Of a stretch of 64,000 nt of DNA, positions 17,434 to 27,562 are shown piece by piece. The notes under the pieces are model-generated. The model ran no database searches. It was not told the DNA's origin and saw only the letters and a program-made list of their open reading frames with translations. The stretch comes from an uncultured Clostridia bacterium (GTDB lineage Bacteria > Bacillota > Clostridia > Oscillospirales > Acutalibacteraceae), in contig CAJFTS010000053.1 in NCBI GenBank assembly GCA_904420015.1, forward strand, positions 1 to 64,000, read 5' to 3'. Positions within the stretch are counted from its first letter, which is position 1; every line of letters starts with the position of its first letter. The translations under genes were made by a program, and so were the position numbers.

Positions 17434-18687
17434 TCAAATCCGCTCAAGCTGCGCGCCTACCGCACGCAGGGTCTCCTCGATGTGTTCGTAGCCCCGGTCG
17501 AGATGATGAAGGCCGGTAATCTCGGTAACGCCGTCCGCCGCCAGGCCCGCCACCACCATAGCGGCGCCGCCCCGCAGGTCGGTGGCTTCCACCGGCGCCC
17601 CGGACAGGCGGGAGACCCCTTCCACCACGGCCACCTTGCCCTCCACCTTGATGTGCGCACCCAGCCGCAGCAGCTCGCCCACATGCTTATAGCGGCTTTC
17701 AAAGATATTCTCCACAAAGACGCTGGTGCCCTCCGCCAGGGCCGTCATGGACATGACCGGCGCCTGCGCGTCGGTGGGGAAGCCCGGATAAGGCATGGTA
17801 CGCACGGTTTTTAGCGAGTGCAGCCGCTTCGGGGCGGTAATGCGCAGATCCCGGCCACTGACGGAAAGATCGCATCCAGCCTCGGAAAACAGGGACAAAA
17901 CCGGACCTAAATGGGCGGGGATGATACCCCGCAGGCAGATATTCCCCTGGGTAACCGCAGCGGCGGCCATATAGGTGGCGGCGCAGATACGGTCGGGGAT
18001 GACGGTGTGCTCGGTCCCGGTGAGCCGGGAAACCCCGTCGATGCGGATGGTTCCTTCGCCGGCCCCGTTGATGCGGGCGCCGCAGCCGTTTAAAAAATCG
18101 GCCAGGTCGCTGATCTCCGGTTCTCTGGCGGCATTGAGAATGATGGTGGTCCCTTTGGCGGTGGATGCCGCCAGCATAATGTTTTCGGTGGCGCCCACGC
18201 TGGGGAAGGACAAGGCAATTTCCGTGCCGGTCAGCCCCTCCGGGGCAGAGCAGTCCAGCTCCCCATGGCCCTCGTCGATGGCCAGCCCCATCTGCCGCAG
18301 GGCGGTCAGATGCAGGTCGATGGGACGGGGCCCCAGCTCGCATCCGCCGGGGAAGCTGATGCGCGCCCTTCCGCATTTAGCGGCGATGGCGCCTAAAAAC
18401 ACCACCGAAGAGCGCATTTCACGCATGAGGTTGTCTGGAATATCATACCGGTCGATGCTGGAGGAATCGACGATCACGGTATTCCCTTCCCTCTTCACCC
18501 GGCAGCCCAGCCATTCTAAAATATGAATGGACGAGTCGACGTCGGACAGCTCCGGACAGTTATGTATGATGCTGGGACTGTCGCCGAGGAGGGACGCCGC
18601 CAAAAGGGGCAGCGCGCTGTTTTTGGCGCCATGCACCGTCAGTTCGCCGCAAAGGCGCTTTCCGCCCTGTACCATCAGTTTTGACAT
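17434..18687 (-). CDS. murA: UDP-N-acetylglucosamine 1-carboxyvinyltransferase
   Basis: 417 residues. First committed step of murein synthesis: transfers enolpyruvate from PEP to UDP-GlcNAc. K22/N23 of the active site lie in VHGAKNSALPLLA, and the catalytic Cys116 in FPGGCELGPRPIDLH, so the enzyme should be sensitive to fosfomycin (a Cys-to-Asp change gives resistance). The frame extends 19 codons upstream, but the ATG at 18687 has GAAAGGGTG ahead and fits the family. The presence of murA inside the cluster is common in Clostridia. Confidence 0.96.
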   Translation of the reverse strand: MSKLMVQGGKRLCGELTVHGAKNSALPLLAASLLGDSPSIIHNCPELSDVDSSIHILEWLGCRVKREGNTVIVDSSSIDRYDIPDNLMREMRSSVVFLGAIAAKCGRARISFPGGCELGPRPIDLHLTALRQMGLAIDEGHGELDCSAPEGLTGTEIALSFPSVGATENIMLAASTAKGTTIILNAAREPEISDLADFLNGCGARINGAGEGTIRIDGVSRLTGTEHTVIPDRICAATYMAAAAVTQGNICLRGIIPAHLGPVLSLFSEAGCDLSVSGRDLRITAPKRLHSLKTVRTMPYPGFPTDAQAPVMSMTALAEGTSVFVENIFESRYKHVGELLRLGAHIKVEGKVAVVEGVSRLSGAPVEATDLRGGAAMVVAGLAADGVTEITGLHHLDRGYEHIEETLRAVGAQLERI

Positions 18688-18786
18688 ATTTTCAGCACCC
18701 TTTCCTATAAAAAGCACAACCGAGGAATCAAAATTCCCCTGCAACCTATCGTATGCCGGTATGTGCTTTTGGGTGCAAGATGGGGA

Positions 18787-19917
18787 TTACCGGTTCTGGT
18801 TTACCACCCGGGCGATGACCCGGTAGATGCGTTCGCTGGCGTCTAAAATAGCGGTTTCCTTCGCCCGCTCCCCCATTTTCTTGAGCCGGTCGGGGGTGGA
18901 GAGGACCTCCTTGACCGCATTCACCAGCGTTTCGCCGGTGAGCTTATCGTCCTCAATGAGGCTCGCCGCATCCCGTTTGACCAGCGTCATCGCGTTGTGG
19001 TACTGATGGTTTTCGGTGACATTGGGAGACGGGATGAGGATGGACGCCTTGCCCATGGCCTGCAATTCGCTCAGGGTGATCGCGCCGCAGCGGCAAATGA
19101 CCAGGTCGGCCGCCGCCATACAGCGGGCCATGTCGTCGATGTATTCACGCACGTCGATGTTCTCCGCCCGGTTTAGGGGCACTCCCTTGGATTCGATGAG
19201 AGGGACCGTCCAGGAATAGCCCGCCCGGCCGGTACCGTGGATGATCCGCACGTTTTTGAGCTTATAGCACCATGCGATCAGATCGGCCGCCGCCCGGTTG
19301 ATTCGGTCCGCCCCCAGGCTCCCTCCAAAGGAGAGGATGAGCAGCTCATCCTCCGGGATGCCCATTTCCTCGCGGGCTTTTGCACGGGTGTACTGCAAAA
19401 TCTCTCGGCGCAACGGGTTGCCGGTCACCTCAAAGGTGGCGTCCCCCTCGAAATGCTTTCTCGCATCGGCCACCGCCAGCATCACGCATTTGGACGATTT
19501 GGCAAGCATCTTGTTGGTCACGCCCGGATAGGCGTTCTGCTCATGGACGACGATGGGAACCCCCATCTTCGCCGCCTTGCGCAGGGCCGGGCCGCTGACG
19601 TAGCCGCCGGTACCCACGGCGATATCGGGCTGGAAGCGCTCGATGATCTTCTTTGCCTGGCCGGTAGCGGTCAGCACCCGGCGCAGCGCCCCCATGTTAT
19701 AGACGATGCCTTTGGGGGAAAGGCTGCGGGAAAAGCCGCGGGCGTCCACCGGGCTGAAATCATACCCGGCCTTGGCCACCAGCTTGGCTTCAATTCCTTT
19801 GGGATTGCCTACAAACAGGATTTGTGCGTCCGGGTCATGGGCGCGGATCTCTCCCGCAATGGCCAGGGCCGGATTGATGTGCCCGGCGGTTCCTCCGCCG
19901 GCTAACAGCACCCGCAT
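18787..19917 (-). CDS. murG: UDP-GlcNAc:lipid I N-acetylglucosaminyltransferase
   Basis: 376 residues. Converts lipid I to lipid II on the inner face of the membrane. N-terminal G-loop LAGGGTAGHINPALAIA, the second loop GTGGYVSGP, and the UDP-GlcNAc-binding C-terminal half with ADLVICRCGAITLSELQAMGK and the SPNVTENHQ segment. A TTG codon directly precedes the ATG; GAGGAGGGG supports the ATG. It follows ftsW by 27 bases. Confidence 0.96.
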   Translation of the reverse strand: MRVLLAGGGTAGHINPALAIAGEIRAHDPDAQILFVGNPKGIEAKLVAKAGYDFSPVDARGFSRSLSPKGIVYNMGALRRVLTATGQAKKIIERFQPDIAVGTGGYVSGPALRKAAKMGVPIVVHEQNAYPGVTNKMLAKSSKCVMLAVADARKHFEGDATFEVTGNPLRREILQYTRAKAREEMGIPEDELLILSFGGSLGADRINRAAADLIAWCYKLKNVRIIHGTGRAGYSWTVPLIESKGVPLNRAENIDVREYIDDMARCMAAADLVICRCGAITLSELQAMGKASILIPSPNVTENHQYHNAMTLVKRDAASLIEDDKLTGETLVNAVKEVLSTPDRLKKMGERAKETAILDASERIYRVIARVVNQNR

Positions 19918-19944
19918 CAAAATCCCCTCCTCTACTCAACTTCT

Positions 19945-21309
19945 CTAAACCGATTTTCGCAGCTTGGATCCCCGTGACACCGACAGTATGACCCCCATTT
20001 GGGCAAGCAGCATAATCAGCGACGAGCCGCCGTAGCTGAAAAACGGAAGGCTGATGCCGGTGTTGGGGATGGTGTTGGTGACCACGGCGATGTTTAAGAA
20101 TGCCTGCAAACCCACCTGCACGGTGAGCCCCACCGCCAAAAGGGCGCCGAACTTATCCTCCGCCCGCATGGCGATGACGAACCCGCGCCACACCAGCAGC
20201 GCAAACAGGACGATGATGACCGCCGCGCCGACGAAGCCCAACTCCTCGCAGACCACGGCAAAAACAAAGTCGTTTTGCGGCTCGGAAATATACATGTATT
20301 TCTGCCTAGAATTGCCCAGGCCCACCCCCATAAACCCGCCCGAGGCAATGGCATAGAGGGACTGCACCGTCTGCCAGCCGTCCCCGCGCAGGTCGAGGAA
20401 GGGATTCTGCCAGACTTCGATGCGCTGATAGGCATGGGCAAGCTTCTCCTGTATCATCTCCCCCACCCCGCCGGGCAGTACGCTGGGGAAGAAGAAAACC
20501 ACCACAAAGCAAGCCACGGCCGCGCCGGCGGCAATGCCGAAATATTTAATCGGCGTACCGCCTACGATCATCATAATGCCGCCGATGGCGCACACCAGGA
20601 TGGTGGCGGAAAGATGCGGCTCCACAATCAAGAGGGCGCCGACCACCGCCAGGATGGATACATAAGGCAAGACGCCGTGGCGCAGGGTATGCATCCGCTT
20701 TTGGTTGAGGCTCATAAAATGGGCGAATATGGCGATGACCGCAAACTTGGCGATTTCCGAAGGCTGGAAGCTGATGGGATAGGGGATCCATCGGTGGGCG
20801 CCGTTTCGGTCGTCGAAGAAAAGCACCGCGATAAGCAAAAGCACGCTGACGCCGAAGATAATCAGCGACCAGAAGTGCAGCACCCGGTAATTGATGGCGG
20901 AAATAAACAGCATGGCGGCCACGCCGATGACGGCGAAAAGCACCTGCTGCTTGACAAAATACAAGCCGTCGTTGCCGAACTTGGACGAATAGTAGGCGTA
21001 GGCATAGCTGGCGGAGAACATCATCAGAACGCCGATGATGAGCAGCACCATGACAATGATGAAAAAGGGAATGTCGAAGGAGCCGCCGCCGGAGAAAAAT
21101 TTATTGCGATGCTTAAGCGGCGATTCCCCGGTGCGGGCCAATGCCGCTTCCTGCGAATCGGCGGGCGGCGCCGGACGCTTCTTCCTGCGCAGCTGGTGCT
21201 TCGCCTTCTCGGTAGCCGGATGGCTGGCCACCAGGCGCGGCCGAATGGCGGGCCGGCGCTTTTTCGGATGCCCCGATGAGACGGTTCTTCTGCTTGGTTG
21301 CGGCTGCAT
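19945..21309 (-). CDS. ftsW: SEDS-family lipid II polymerase FtsW (or SpoVE)
   Basis: 454 residues with about ten membrane spans. SEDS proteins polymerise glycan strands from lipid II together with a class B PBP. Conserved motifs: EIAKFAVI, PHLSATILV, and NTIPNTGISLPFFSYGGSSL near the C-terminus. The first 85 residues are an unusually long Arg/Lys/Pro-rich cytoplasmic extension. The ATG at 21309 is chosen for GGAGGAGG 9 bases upstream. In a sporulating Clostridium this single gene may serve both division and cortex synthesis. Confidence 0.93.
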   Translation of the reverse strand: MQPQPSRRTVSSGHPKKRRPAIRPRLVASHPATEKAKHQLRRKKRPAPPADSQEAALARTGESPLKHRNKFFSGGGSFDIPFFIIVMVLLIIGVLMMFSASYAYAYYSSKFGNDGLYFVKQQVLFAVIGVAAMLFISAINYRVLHFWSLIIFGVSVLLLIAVLFFDDRNGAHRWIPYPISFQPSEIAKFAVIAIFAHFMSLNQKRMHTLRHGVLPYVSILAVVGALLIVEPHLSATILVCAIGGIMMIVGGTPIKYFGIAAGAAVACFVVVFFFPSVLPGGVGEMIQEKLAHAYQRIEVWQNPFLDLRGDGWQTVQSLYAIASGGFMGVGLGNSRQKYMYISEPQNDFVFAVVCEELGFVGAAVIIVLFALLVWRGFVIAMRAEDKFGALLAVGLTVQVGLQAFLNIAVVTNTIPNTGISLPFFSYGGSSLIMLLAQMGVILSVSRGSKLRKSV

Positions 21310-21403
21310 CTGAATATTCCTCCTCCCGGGGCGCGTGTATATACGTTCGTATAAACGAAGGTCCCAAAACGTTGTACTCATCTGTTAGGGTATGCAGGCG
21401 TCT

Positions 21404-22420
21404 TTATAAAATACGGTCGTAAATCACAAGCAGCAGCGTTGCGATGCAACCGACAATCGTCACAATGGAAAAAACGGTGGTCACCTTGATCTCTTTCCAG
21501 CCGCACATCTCAAAATGATGGTGCAGCGGCGCCATTTTAAACAGGCGTTTGCCGTGGGTGAGTTTAAAATAGATCACCTGCAGGGAGACGGAAAGGGTTT
21601 CCGCCAGGAAGATGATGCCCGCGGGCAAAAAGAGCAGCGGCATATCCACGCCGAAAATCAGCGCGCAGACCATCCCGCCCATGAAAAGGGAACCGGTATC
21701 CCCCATAAACACCTTGGCCGGATAGAAGTTCCACACCAAAAAGCCCAGGCAGGCGCCCGCCATCGCCGCGCCGGCAATGGCCACCCCCAGCATACTCAAA
21801 AGCCCTGCCGCAACCATAAAGGTCACCGCTACAAAGAAGGTGATGCTTGAAGCGAGGCCGTCGAGGCCGTCGGTCAGGTTGACGGCGTTGACCACCGCCG
21901 TAATAATAAAAACCATGACGGGAATGTACCAAATCCCCATTTCGAAATCCCCGTAAAAGGGGATGTACATCCCCTGCTCTCCCGCCAGGTAAGCCGGAAC
22001 GGCGTAGACGCAGGAGGCAAGGATCTGAAGGATCAGCTTCTGCCGGGAGGTCAGTCCCAGATTGCGCTTTTTGACCACCTTGATGTAATCGTCGAGAAAC
22101 CCGATCAGGCCCATGCACAAGGCCATCAGAAGCCCGAACCAAAGGCGGGCCTTCTGCAAAGAGGTTTCCCCGGAAAGGACGTTTGGCCAGGCCAGCGTAA
22201 AGACCAAAAAGGTCACCGCCACCGCGCAGACCACCCCGGCGATGGGCATAATGCCGCCCATGGTGGGGGTCCCCTGCTTTTTCATATGCCAGGTAGGACC
22301 GTCCTCTAAAATACTCTGTCCGAATTTCAGTCGTTTCAAAAAGGGAATTGCCGCAAACCCCAGCAGCGCCGTTACCCCAAACGCCACCAAAGCCGCTATC
22401 CCTGTCGCCGCACCTAACAC
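21404..22420 (-). CDS. mraY: Phospho-N-acetylmuramoyl-pentapeptide transferase
   Basis: About 338 residues, multi-span. Transfers phospho-MurNAc-pentapeptide to undecaprenyl phosphate, giving lipid I. Catalytic motifs: FLDDYIKVVKKRN, NAVNLTDGLDGLA and the HHHFEMCG loop. Two GTG codons are possible: 22432 overlaps its own SD, whereas 22420 has AGAGGTGG 8 bases ahead and is preferred. It overlaps the end of murF by 7 bases, implying translational coupling. murD, usually next, is missing. Confidence 0.95.
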   Translation of the reverse strand: MLGAATGIAALVAFGVTALLGFAAIPFLKRLKFGQSILEDGPTWHMKKQGTPTMGGIMPIAGVVCAVAVTFLVFTLAWPNVLSGETSLQKARLWFGLLMALCMGLIGFLDDYIKVVKKRNLGLTSRQKLILQILASCVYAVPAYLAGEQGMYIPFYGDFEMGIWYIPVMVFIITAVVNAVNLTDGLDGLASSITFFVAVTFMVAAGLLSMLGVAIAGAAMAGACLGFLVWNFYPAKVFMGDTGSLFMGGMVCALIFGVDMPLLFLPAGIIFLAETLSVSLQVIYFKLTHGKRLFKMAPLHHHFEMCGWKEIKVTTVFSIVTIVGCIATLLLVIYDRIL

Positions 22421-23784
22421 TGTTTTTTCCACCTCTCATAAAGCGGGGCGATGGCCTCTTCCATCTTCATGCCGCGGCTCGCTTTAAAGAGAACCGTGTC
22501 CCCGTCTTGTAATGCACCCAGCAACGCTTGCACCAGGGGGGATTTGCCCGCCTGGCCGTCAAACTCCCAGACCTCCTGCATCCCGGCCTCCCTGGCCCCT
22601 TGGGCGTAGCCCTTGGCAAGAGGGCCGTAGGCAAAGAGCAGGTCGGCGCTCTCGGCCGCCAGTCTGCCGCAGGAAAGATGGGCTTGCTCCGAAACGGCTC
22701 CCAATTCCAGCATATCCCCCAGCACCGCAACCCGCCGCCCCTTACAGGGCATGGCGGCCAGCGCCTTTAAGGACGCCTTGACCGAATCGGGGCTGGCGTT
22801 GTAGCAGTCCTCAATCACCGTCAGACCCTCGCAGGGCACCACCCGCTGGCGCATGCCGGAGGGCAGGTAATCGGACAGGGCCGCCGCCGCTTCTTCCGGC
22901 TCAACGCCCAGCGTCACCCCCGCGCCGAAGGCCGCCGCTGCGTCATAGACGTTGTGGACCCCAACCGTAGGCAGGGTGACCGGATATCCCTTCCCCTGCC
23001 AGCGCAGGATAAAACGGGTGTTTTGGGCGCCCTGCTCGATGGCCTCCGCCCGAAAGTCGCATCCGTCGTTCTCCACACCGAAAAAGAGGACCGGCCGGTT
23101 CGCGTAGGAAAGCTGATTGAGGAAGGGGTCGTCGCCGTTGAGCAGAAGGGGGGCGCCGGGCCTAAGCCCGTCGAGCAGCTCGAGCTTCGCTTTCAGGATC
23201 CCCTCCTGGGAGCCCAGCGTCTCCATATGGGACACGCCGATTTTGGTGATGATTCCAAGGGTCGGGGACGCCGCCTGAGACAGGCGGGAGATTTCCCCGA
23301 AATTGCTCATCCCCATCTCCAGCACCGCCGCCTCGGTGGTTTCGTCCATTTGAAACACCGTCAGCGGCAGGCCGATTTCATTATTGAAATTCCCCTGGGT
23401 CTTTAGGGTATGGTACTTCCTTTCCAGCACGCAGGCGGTCATGTCCTTGGTGGTGGTTTTCCCCACGCTGCCGGTAAGCCCCACCACCGGGATGTCGAAC
23501 TTCTCCCGGTAATAGGCGGCCAGGCGCAGCAGCGCCGTATGGGTGTTTTTGACGAGAATGAGCGGTAGGTCCGCTTTCACCGGCTTATGGCAGAGGACGG
23601 CCGCGGCCCCCTGTTCCTGAGCGGCGCGGATGAAGGCGTGGCCGTCGAAGTTCTCCCCTTCCACGGCCACAAACAGACATCCCGGCGTCAGCGTCCGGCT
23701 GTCCGTGCAGACGCAGGAGAATACCGCGTCCGTTTCCCATTTTCCACCGACGGCCATGGCCGCCTCCGATACCGACATTCTCAT
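22414..23784 (-). CDS. murF: UDP-MurNAc-tripeptide:D-Ala-D-Ala ligase
   Basis: 456 residues. Adds D-Ala-D-Ala to UDP-MurNAc-tripeptide using ATP. Mur-ligase architecture: N-terminal substrate domain (SRTLTPGCLFVAVEGENFDGHAFI), ATP loop GLTGSVGKTTTK at 102-113, central NEIGLPLT and ISRLSQAASPTLGIITKIG, and C-terminal PDSVKASLKAL. Overlaps mraY and follows murE by 35 bases. Confidence 0.95.
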   Translation of the reverse strand: MRMSVSEAAMAVGGKWETDAVFSCVCTDSRTLTPGCLFVAVEGENFDGHAFIRAAQEQGAAAVLCHKPVKADLPLILVKNTHTALLRLAAYYREKFDIPVVGLTGSVGKTTTKDMTACVLERKYHTLKTQGNFNNEIGLPLTVFQMDETTEAAVLEMGMSNFGEISRLSQAASPTLGIITKIGVSHMETLGSQEGILKAKLELLDGLRPGAPLLLNGDDPFLNQLSYANRPVLFFGVENDGCDFRAEAIEQGAQNTRFILRWQGKGYPVTLPTVGVHNVYDAAAAFGAGVTLGVEPEEAAAALSDYLPSGMRQRVVPCEGLTVIEDCYNASPDSVKASLKALAAMPCKGRRVAVLGDMLELGAVSEQAHLSCGRLAAESADLLFAYGPLAKGYAQGAREAGMQEVWEFDGQAGKSPLVQALLGALQDGDTVLFKASRGMKMEEAIAPLYERWKKQC

Positions 23785-23819
23785 CTAGGTTTCCCCTTTT
23801 CTCCTTTTTCCCGCCGCAG

Positions 23820-25256
23820 CTACTGCGGCTCCTTGAGCGCCTGGGCGACGATCTCCCGTTCATCGAGCGCAATCACCCCGTCGCGCAGGATCTGATAGGT
23901 CTCGTGTCCCTTGCCCGCCAGCAGGATAAAATCCCCTGCTTTGGCGTTTTGAACGGCATAGCGGATGGCCTCCTCCCGGTTGACGATAACGGTATAGGAG
24001 GCCCTGCCGCCCTTTACCCCCTCGAGGATCTCCTCCACGATCTTTTTGGGCTCCTCGGTACGGGGATTGTCACTGGTTATTATAGCATAATCGGCCATGG
24101 ACGCAACCACCCGGCCCATGAGGGGGCGCTTGGTATGGTCCCGGTCCCCGCCGCAGCCGAATACCACCACCACCCGGCCGGAGGTAGAAGCCCGCACCGC
24201 TTCGATGACCTTTTTCAGTCCGTCCGGGGTATGGGCATAGTCGATGGCAACCGTAAAGGTGCGGCCGGTAGGGACCAGCTCCATCCTCCCCTTCACACCG
24301 GCAAAGGCGTTGAGCCCGGCGGTCACCGTCGATAGATCGATTCCCATGCGCAACGCACAGGCGGCCGCCGCCAAGGCGTTGCTGACGGAGAATTCCCCGG
24401 GCACCTTTAAATTCACCCGGCTCTTCCCCTGGGGGGCGATGAGGTTAAAATCAATCCCCTGCGGATGGGGGGAAAAGGAATCGGCAAAATAATCGGCGTT
24501 GCCGGTACGGATGGAGAAGGTGGCTTTGCGGCAGGGAAGGCCGGCGGCGATATCCGCGGCGTAGGGATCGTCCAGGTTGAGCACCGCCTGCTTCGACTGT
24601 ACAAACAGCCGGCGCTTTGCCAGCATATAGTTTTGCATGGTCTTATGGTAATCAAGATGATCCTGGGTCAGATTGGTAAAAACGCCCGCCTCAAAGGTCA
24701 GGCCCGCCACCCGCCCCTGATCGAGGGCGTGGGAGGATACCTCCATCACCGCATACCCGCACCCGTCCTCCACCATTCTGGCAAACAGGGAATGGAGCTC
24801 AAAAGCGTCGGGTGTGGTATTGTGGGCCTTCAGGGCGCTTTTCCCGGTTTCGTTGCCGATGGTTCCCACCAGCCCGCACCGGTATCCCGCCTGCTCCAAA
24901 ATCCCCTTGAGCATGTGGGTGACGGTGGTTTTCCCATTGGTGCCGGTCACCCCCAAAAGCTTCAGCTTCTCGGCGGGACGGCCGAACCAATTGGCGCACA
25001 GGCGGGCATAGGTCTCGGAGGTATCCTCCACCAAGACCTGCTGCCCGAGATGCAGATCCTCCTGGGTGACGACGGCGGCGGCGCCGGCCTTGACGGCCTG
25101 GTGCGCCAGCTGCGCGCCCTCCTGTAGATGCTTTTTTGTGATGACAAATACACTTCCCTGCGTCACCCGCCCGATGCTGCGGGCAATGGCGCTGATTTTC
25201 ACGTCGGTCAAAGCCTGCGGCGCCTGTTCGGGCGCCAGCAGCTCACCGAGCGTCAT
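23820..25256 (-). CDS. murE: UDP-MurNAc-L-Ala-D-Glu:meso-DAP ligase
   Basis: 478 residues. Adds the third stem-peptide residue. ATP loop GVTGTNGKTTVTH at 102-114, HNTTPDAFEL for the substrate, and DNPRTEEP at 396-403. The DNPR form is the meso-diaminopimelate signature (lysine-type enzymes differ there), so the cell wall is predicted to be meso-DAP based. Lies between the PBP gene and murF. Confidence 0.95.
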   Translation of the reverse strand: MTLGELLAPEQAPQALTDVKISAIARSIGRVTQGSVFVITKKHLQEGAQLAHQAVKAGAAAVVTQEDLHLGQQVLVEDTSETYARLCANWFGRPAEKLKLLGVTGTNGKTTVTHMLKGILEQAGYRCGLVGTIGNETGKSALKAHNTTPDAFELHSLFARMVEDGCGYAVMEVSSHALDQGRVAGLTFEAGVFTNLTQDHLDYHKTMQNYMLAKRRLFVQSKQAVLNLDDPYAADIAAGLPCRKATFSIRTGNADYFADSFSPHPQGIDFNLIAPQGKSRVNLKVPGEFSVSNALAAAACALRMGIDLSTVTAGLNAFAGVKGRMELVPTGRTFTVAIDYAHTPDGLKKVIEAVRASTSGRVVVVFGCGGDRDHTKRPLMGRVVASMADYAIITSDNPRTEEPKKIVEEILEGVKGGRASYTVIVNREEAIRYAVQNAKAGDFILLAGKGHETYQILRDGVIALDEREIVAQALKEPQ

Positions 25257-25294
25257 GGCAGGGCCTCCTTCTTCTATTTTGGGTGGCTTTGCTT

Positions 25295-27544
25295 CTATTC
25301 AATCAGGTTGTCGACGTTTTCCTCCACCTTGTGAAGGAATTCCAATTCAATGACCGTCCCCCGCAGCACGGTGGTTTGCGCGTCGATGCTTTGCTTGGAG
25401 CAGAACGCGTCGGCGCTCTCCAGCCCGATCCCGGTGATGCGCACGTTCAGGCCCGCCCCCACCGCGGCAGCATTGGCCTGGGCAAGGGTCATATTGGAGA
25501 AGTCGGGCACCACCACATCTCCCTCCTGGCCGGTATCCTCCGAGGTATAGAGTACCACCGTACCGCCGCGGGGCATGGTGCTGTACTGGGACGGCACCTG
25601 CTTGAGCACCGTGTCGCCGCTGCCGATGATCTTGGTATTAAAGCCCGACTGGGTCAGCTTGGTCTGTGCCTGGGAGGTGGTCAGGCCAACCAGAGCCGGG
25701 GCGCTGGTATCGGCGTTTTCCAGCTCGCTCTCGCTGTAGACCGGCTGAATCCCCAGGTGAGGCAGGGCATCCTCAAAAACCTCCCGCAGCACCGGCGCCG
25801 CGATGGCGCCGCCGTTGGCGTTTGCGCCGTGGGGCTCGTCGAGAATGACCAGCATGGCAATCTGCGGATCGTCCGCCGGAGCGAAGCCGCAGAAGGAGGC
25901 GATGCGGTAGGGACGGGTACCGTCCTCCGCGTATTTGTCCTGCTTCTGGGAGGTACCGGTCTTGCCGCCCACCCGGTAGCCGGGGATATAGGCGTTGCGC
26001 CCGCCGCTGATGGATACCACCGACTCGAGCATCTGGCAGAGCTCGGCGGAGGTTTCCGCCGAAATGACCTGCCGGCGCACGGTGGGCTGGGTGCTCTCCA
26101 CGATGTTGCCGTCGCTGTCGAGCACCTTGCTGACAATATAGGGCTCCATCAGATAACCGCCGTTGACTGCGGCACAGAAGGCGGTAATCATCTGGATGGG
26201 GGTAACCTTAAAGGTCTGGCCGAAGGAAGAGGTGGCCAGCTCTACCGGATTGAGGGCTTCCTCCTTGTGGTAAAGCCCGGTGTTGGAGGCTTCCCCCAGC
26301 AGGTCGATGCCGGTCTTTTCGGTAAAGCCGAAGGATTTAAAATACTGGAAGAAAAGGTGGGGGCCTACCCGTTCCCCGATCTGCATAAAGGACGGGTTGC
26401 AGGATTTCTGCAGCGCGCCCCAGAAATCCAGGGAACCGTGGCCGGTGGTTTTCGCGCAGTTGATACGGATCCCGCCGACGATCTGATAGCCGGGGCAGAA
26501 AAAGGTATCGGAAGCGGAAACCTTCTTTTCTTCCAGCGCCATCGCCGCGGTAAAGGTCTTGAAAACGGAGCCGGGCTCATAGGTATCGGTGATGGCCTTA
26601 TTGCTCCACTGATAATCAAACACATCCTTGGTAACCTGCTCTTTTTCCTCCTCCGAGGCCGCATCGATCAGAGACTGCAGGCTCGAATCATACAGCTCGA
26701 AGGGCTCGGTCAGGTCGTAGTCCGGCTCGGTGGCCATGGCCAGGATCTCGCCGGTTTTCACGTTCATGACGATGGCGGCGGCCCGGTTGCTCACGTCGTT
26801 TTCCTGCACCGCCGTTTCCAGGCTGCGCTCGACAAATGCCTGGATGCTTTCGTCGATGGTCAAAACCAGGCTGTTGCCGTCCTGGGGCTCAATCTGAGTT
26901 TCATAGTCGAAGGGCATGTCGGTCTGGTAGGCGTTCTTTGCCACCACCACCTTGCCGTCAACCCCCTGCAGCACGTCGTCGTAGGCGGCTTCGATCCCCT
27001 GAAGGCCCTGGTTGTCGGTACCGGTAAAGCCGATGATGGAAGCCCCCAAGTCGCCGTAGGAATAATAACGCTTGGAATCCTCGATCATCACCACGGCGTT
27101 TCCGATGTCGTTGTCTACCACGAAGGTGGAGATGGCGTCAAAGACCGGCTTTTCCACCTTGCGGGCGATAATCTGAAACTGGGAATTCTTATTTTGCCCC
27201 TTCTCAATGATGGTTTCCCGGTCGATCTCCAGGATGGGGGCCAAACCGTCCGCAATCTTTGCAAGCTTTTCATCCGAATCGATATCGGCAGGGGAAAGCA
27301 CCACCGTCCAAACGGTGCCGCTGGTGACCAGAGGCTTCATATTGCAGTCGTATATGGTGCCGCGGGCCGCGTTGACGGTCGAAGTGCGCAGCTGCTGGTT
27401 GATGGCCTTCTCTTGGTAATAGTCGCCGTTGATAAACTGGATGTTTACCAGCTGTCCGAGCACCGTGCCGAACGCAACAAAGACCAGCAATACCATCAGC
27501 ACCGTCATCTTCAAGACCATCTTCCTCGTCGGGCCTTTCGACAT
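25295..27544 (-). CDS. Class B penicillin-binding protein with PASTA domains (FtsI/SpoVD type)
   Basis: 749 residues. N-terminal membrane anchor (about 9-32), a class B pedestal/dimerisation domain (about 50-200) and a transpeptidase domain with the three active-site motifs: SVFK at 326-329, SCN at 381-383 and KTGT at 528-531. Two PASTA modules follow (about 615-668 and 675-737). Crosslinks septal murein. The PASTA tail and gene position fit either FtsI (division) or SpoVD (spore cortex); sequence alone does not decide. A terminator-like hairpin lies just ahead of its RBS. Confidence 0.93.
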   Translation of the reverse strand: MSKGPTRKMVLKMTVLMVLLVFVAFGTVLGQLVNIQFINGDYYQEKAINQQLRTSTVNAARGTIYDCNMKPLVTSGTVWTVVLSPADIDSDEKLAKIADGLAPILEIDRETIIEKGQNKNSQFQIIARKVEKPVFDAISTFVVDNDIGNAVVMIEDSKRYYSYGDLGASIIGFTGTDNQGLQGIEAAYDDVLQGVDGKVVVAKNAYQTDMPFDYETQIEPQDGNSLVLTIDESIQAFVERSLETAVQENDVSNRAAAIVMNVKTGEILAMATEPDYDLTEPFELYDSSLQSLIDAASEEEKEQVTKDVFDYQWSNKAITDTYEPGSVFKTFTAAMALEEKKVSASDTFFCPGYQIVGGIRINCAKTTGHGSLDFWGALQKSCNPSFMQIGERVGPHLFFQYFKSFGFTEKTGIDLLGEASNTGLYHKEEALNPVELATSSFGQTFKVTPIQMITAFCAAVNGGYLMEPYIVSKVLDSDGNIVESTQPTVRRQVISAETSAELCQMLESVVSISGGRNAYIPGYRVGGKTGTSQKQDKYAEDGTRPYRIASFCGFAPADDPQIAMLVILDEPHGANANGGAIAAPVLREVFEDALPHLGIQPVYSESELENADTSAPALVGLTTSQAQTKLTQSGFNTKIIGSGDTVLKQVPSQYSTMPRGGTVVLYTSEDTGQEGDVVVPDFSNMTLAQANAAAVGAGLNVRITGIGLESADAFCSKQSIDAQTTVLRGTVIELEFLHKVEENVDNLIE

Positions 27545-27562
27545 TCCTCTTTCCTCCCTTTG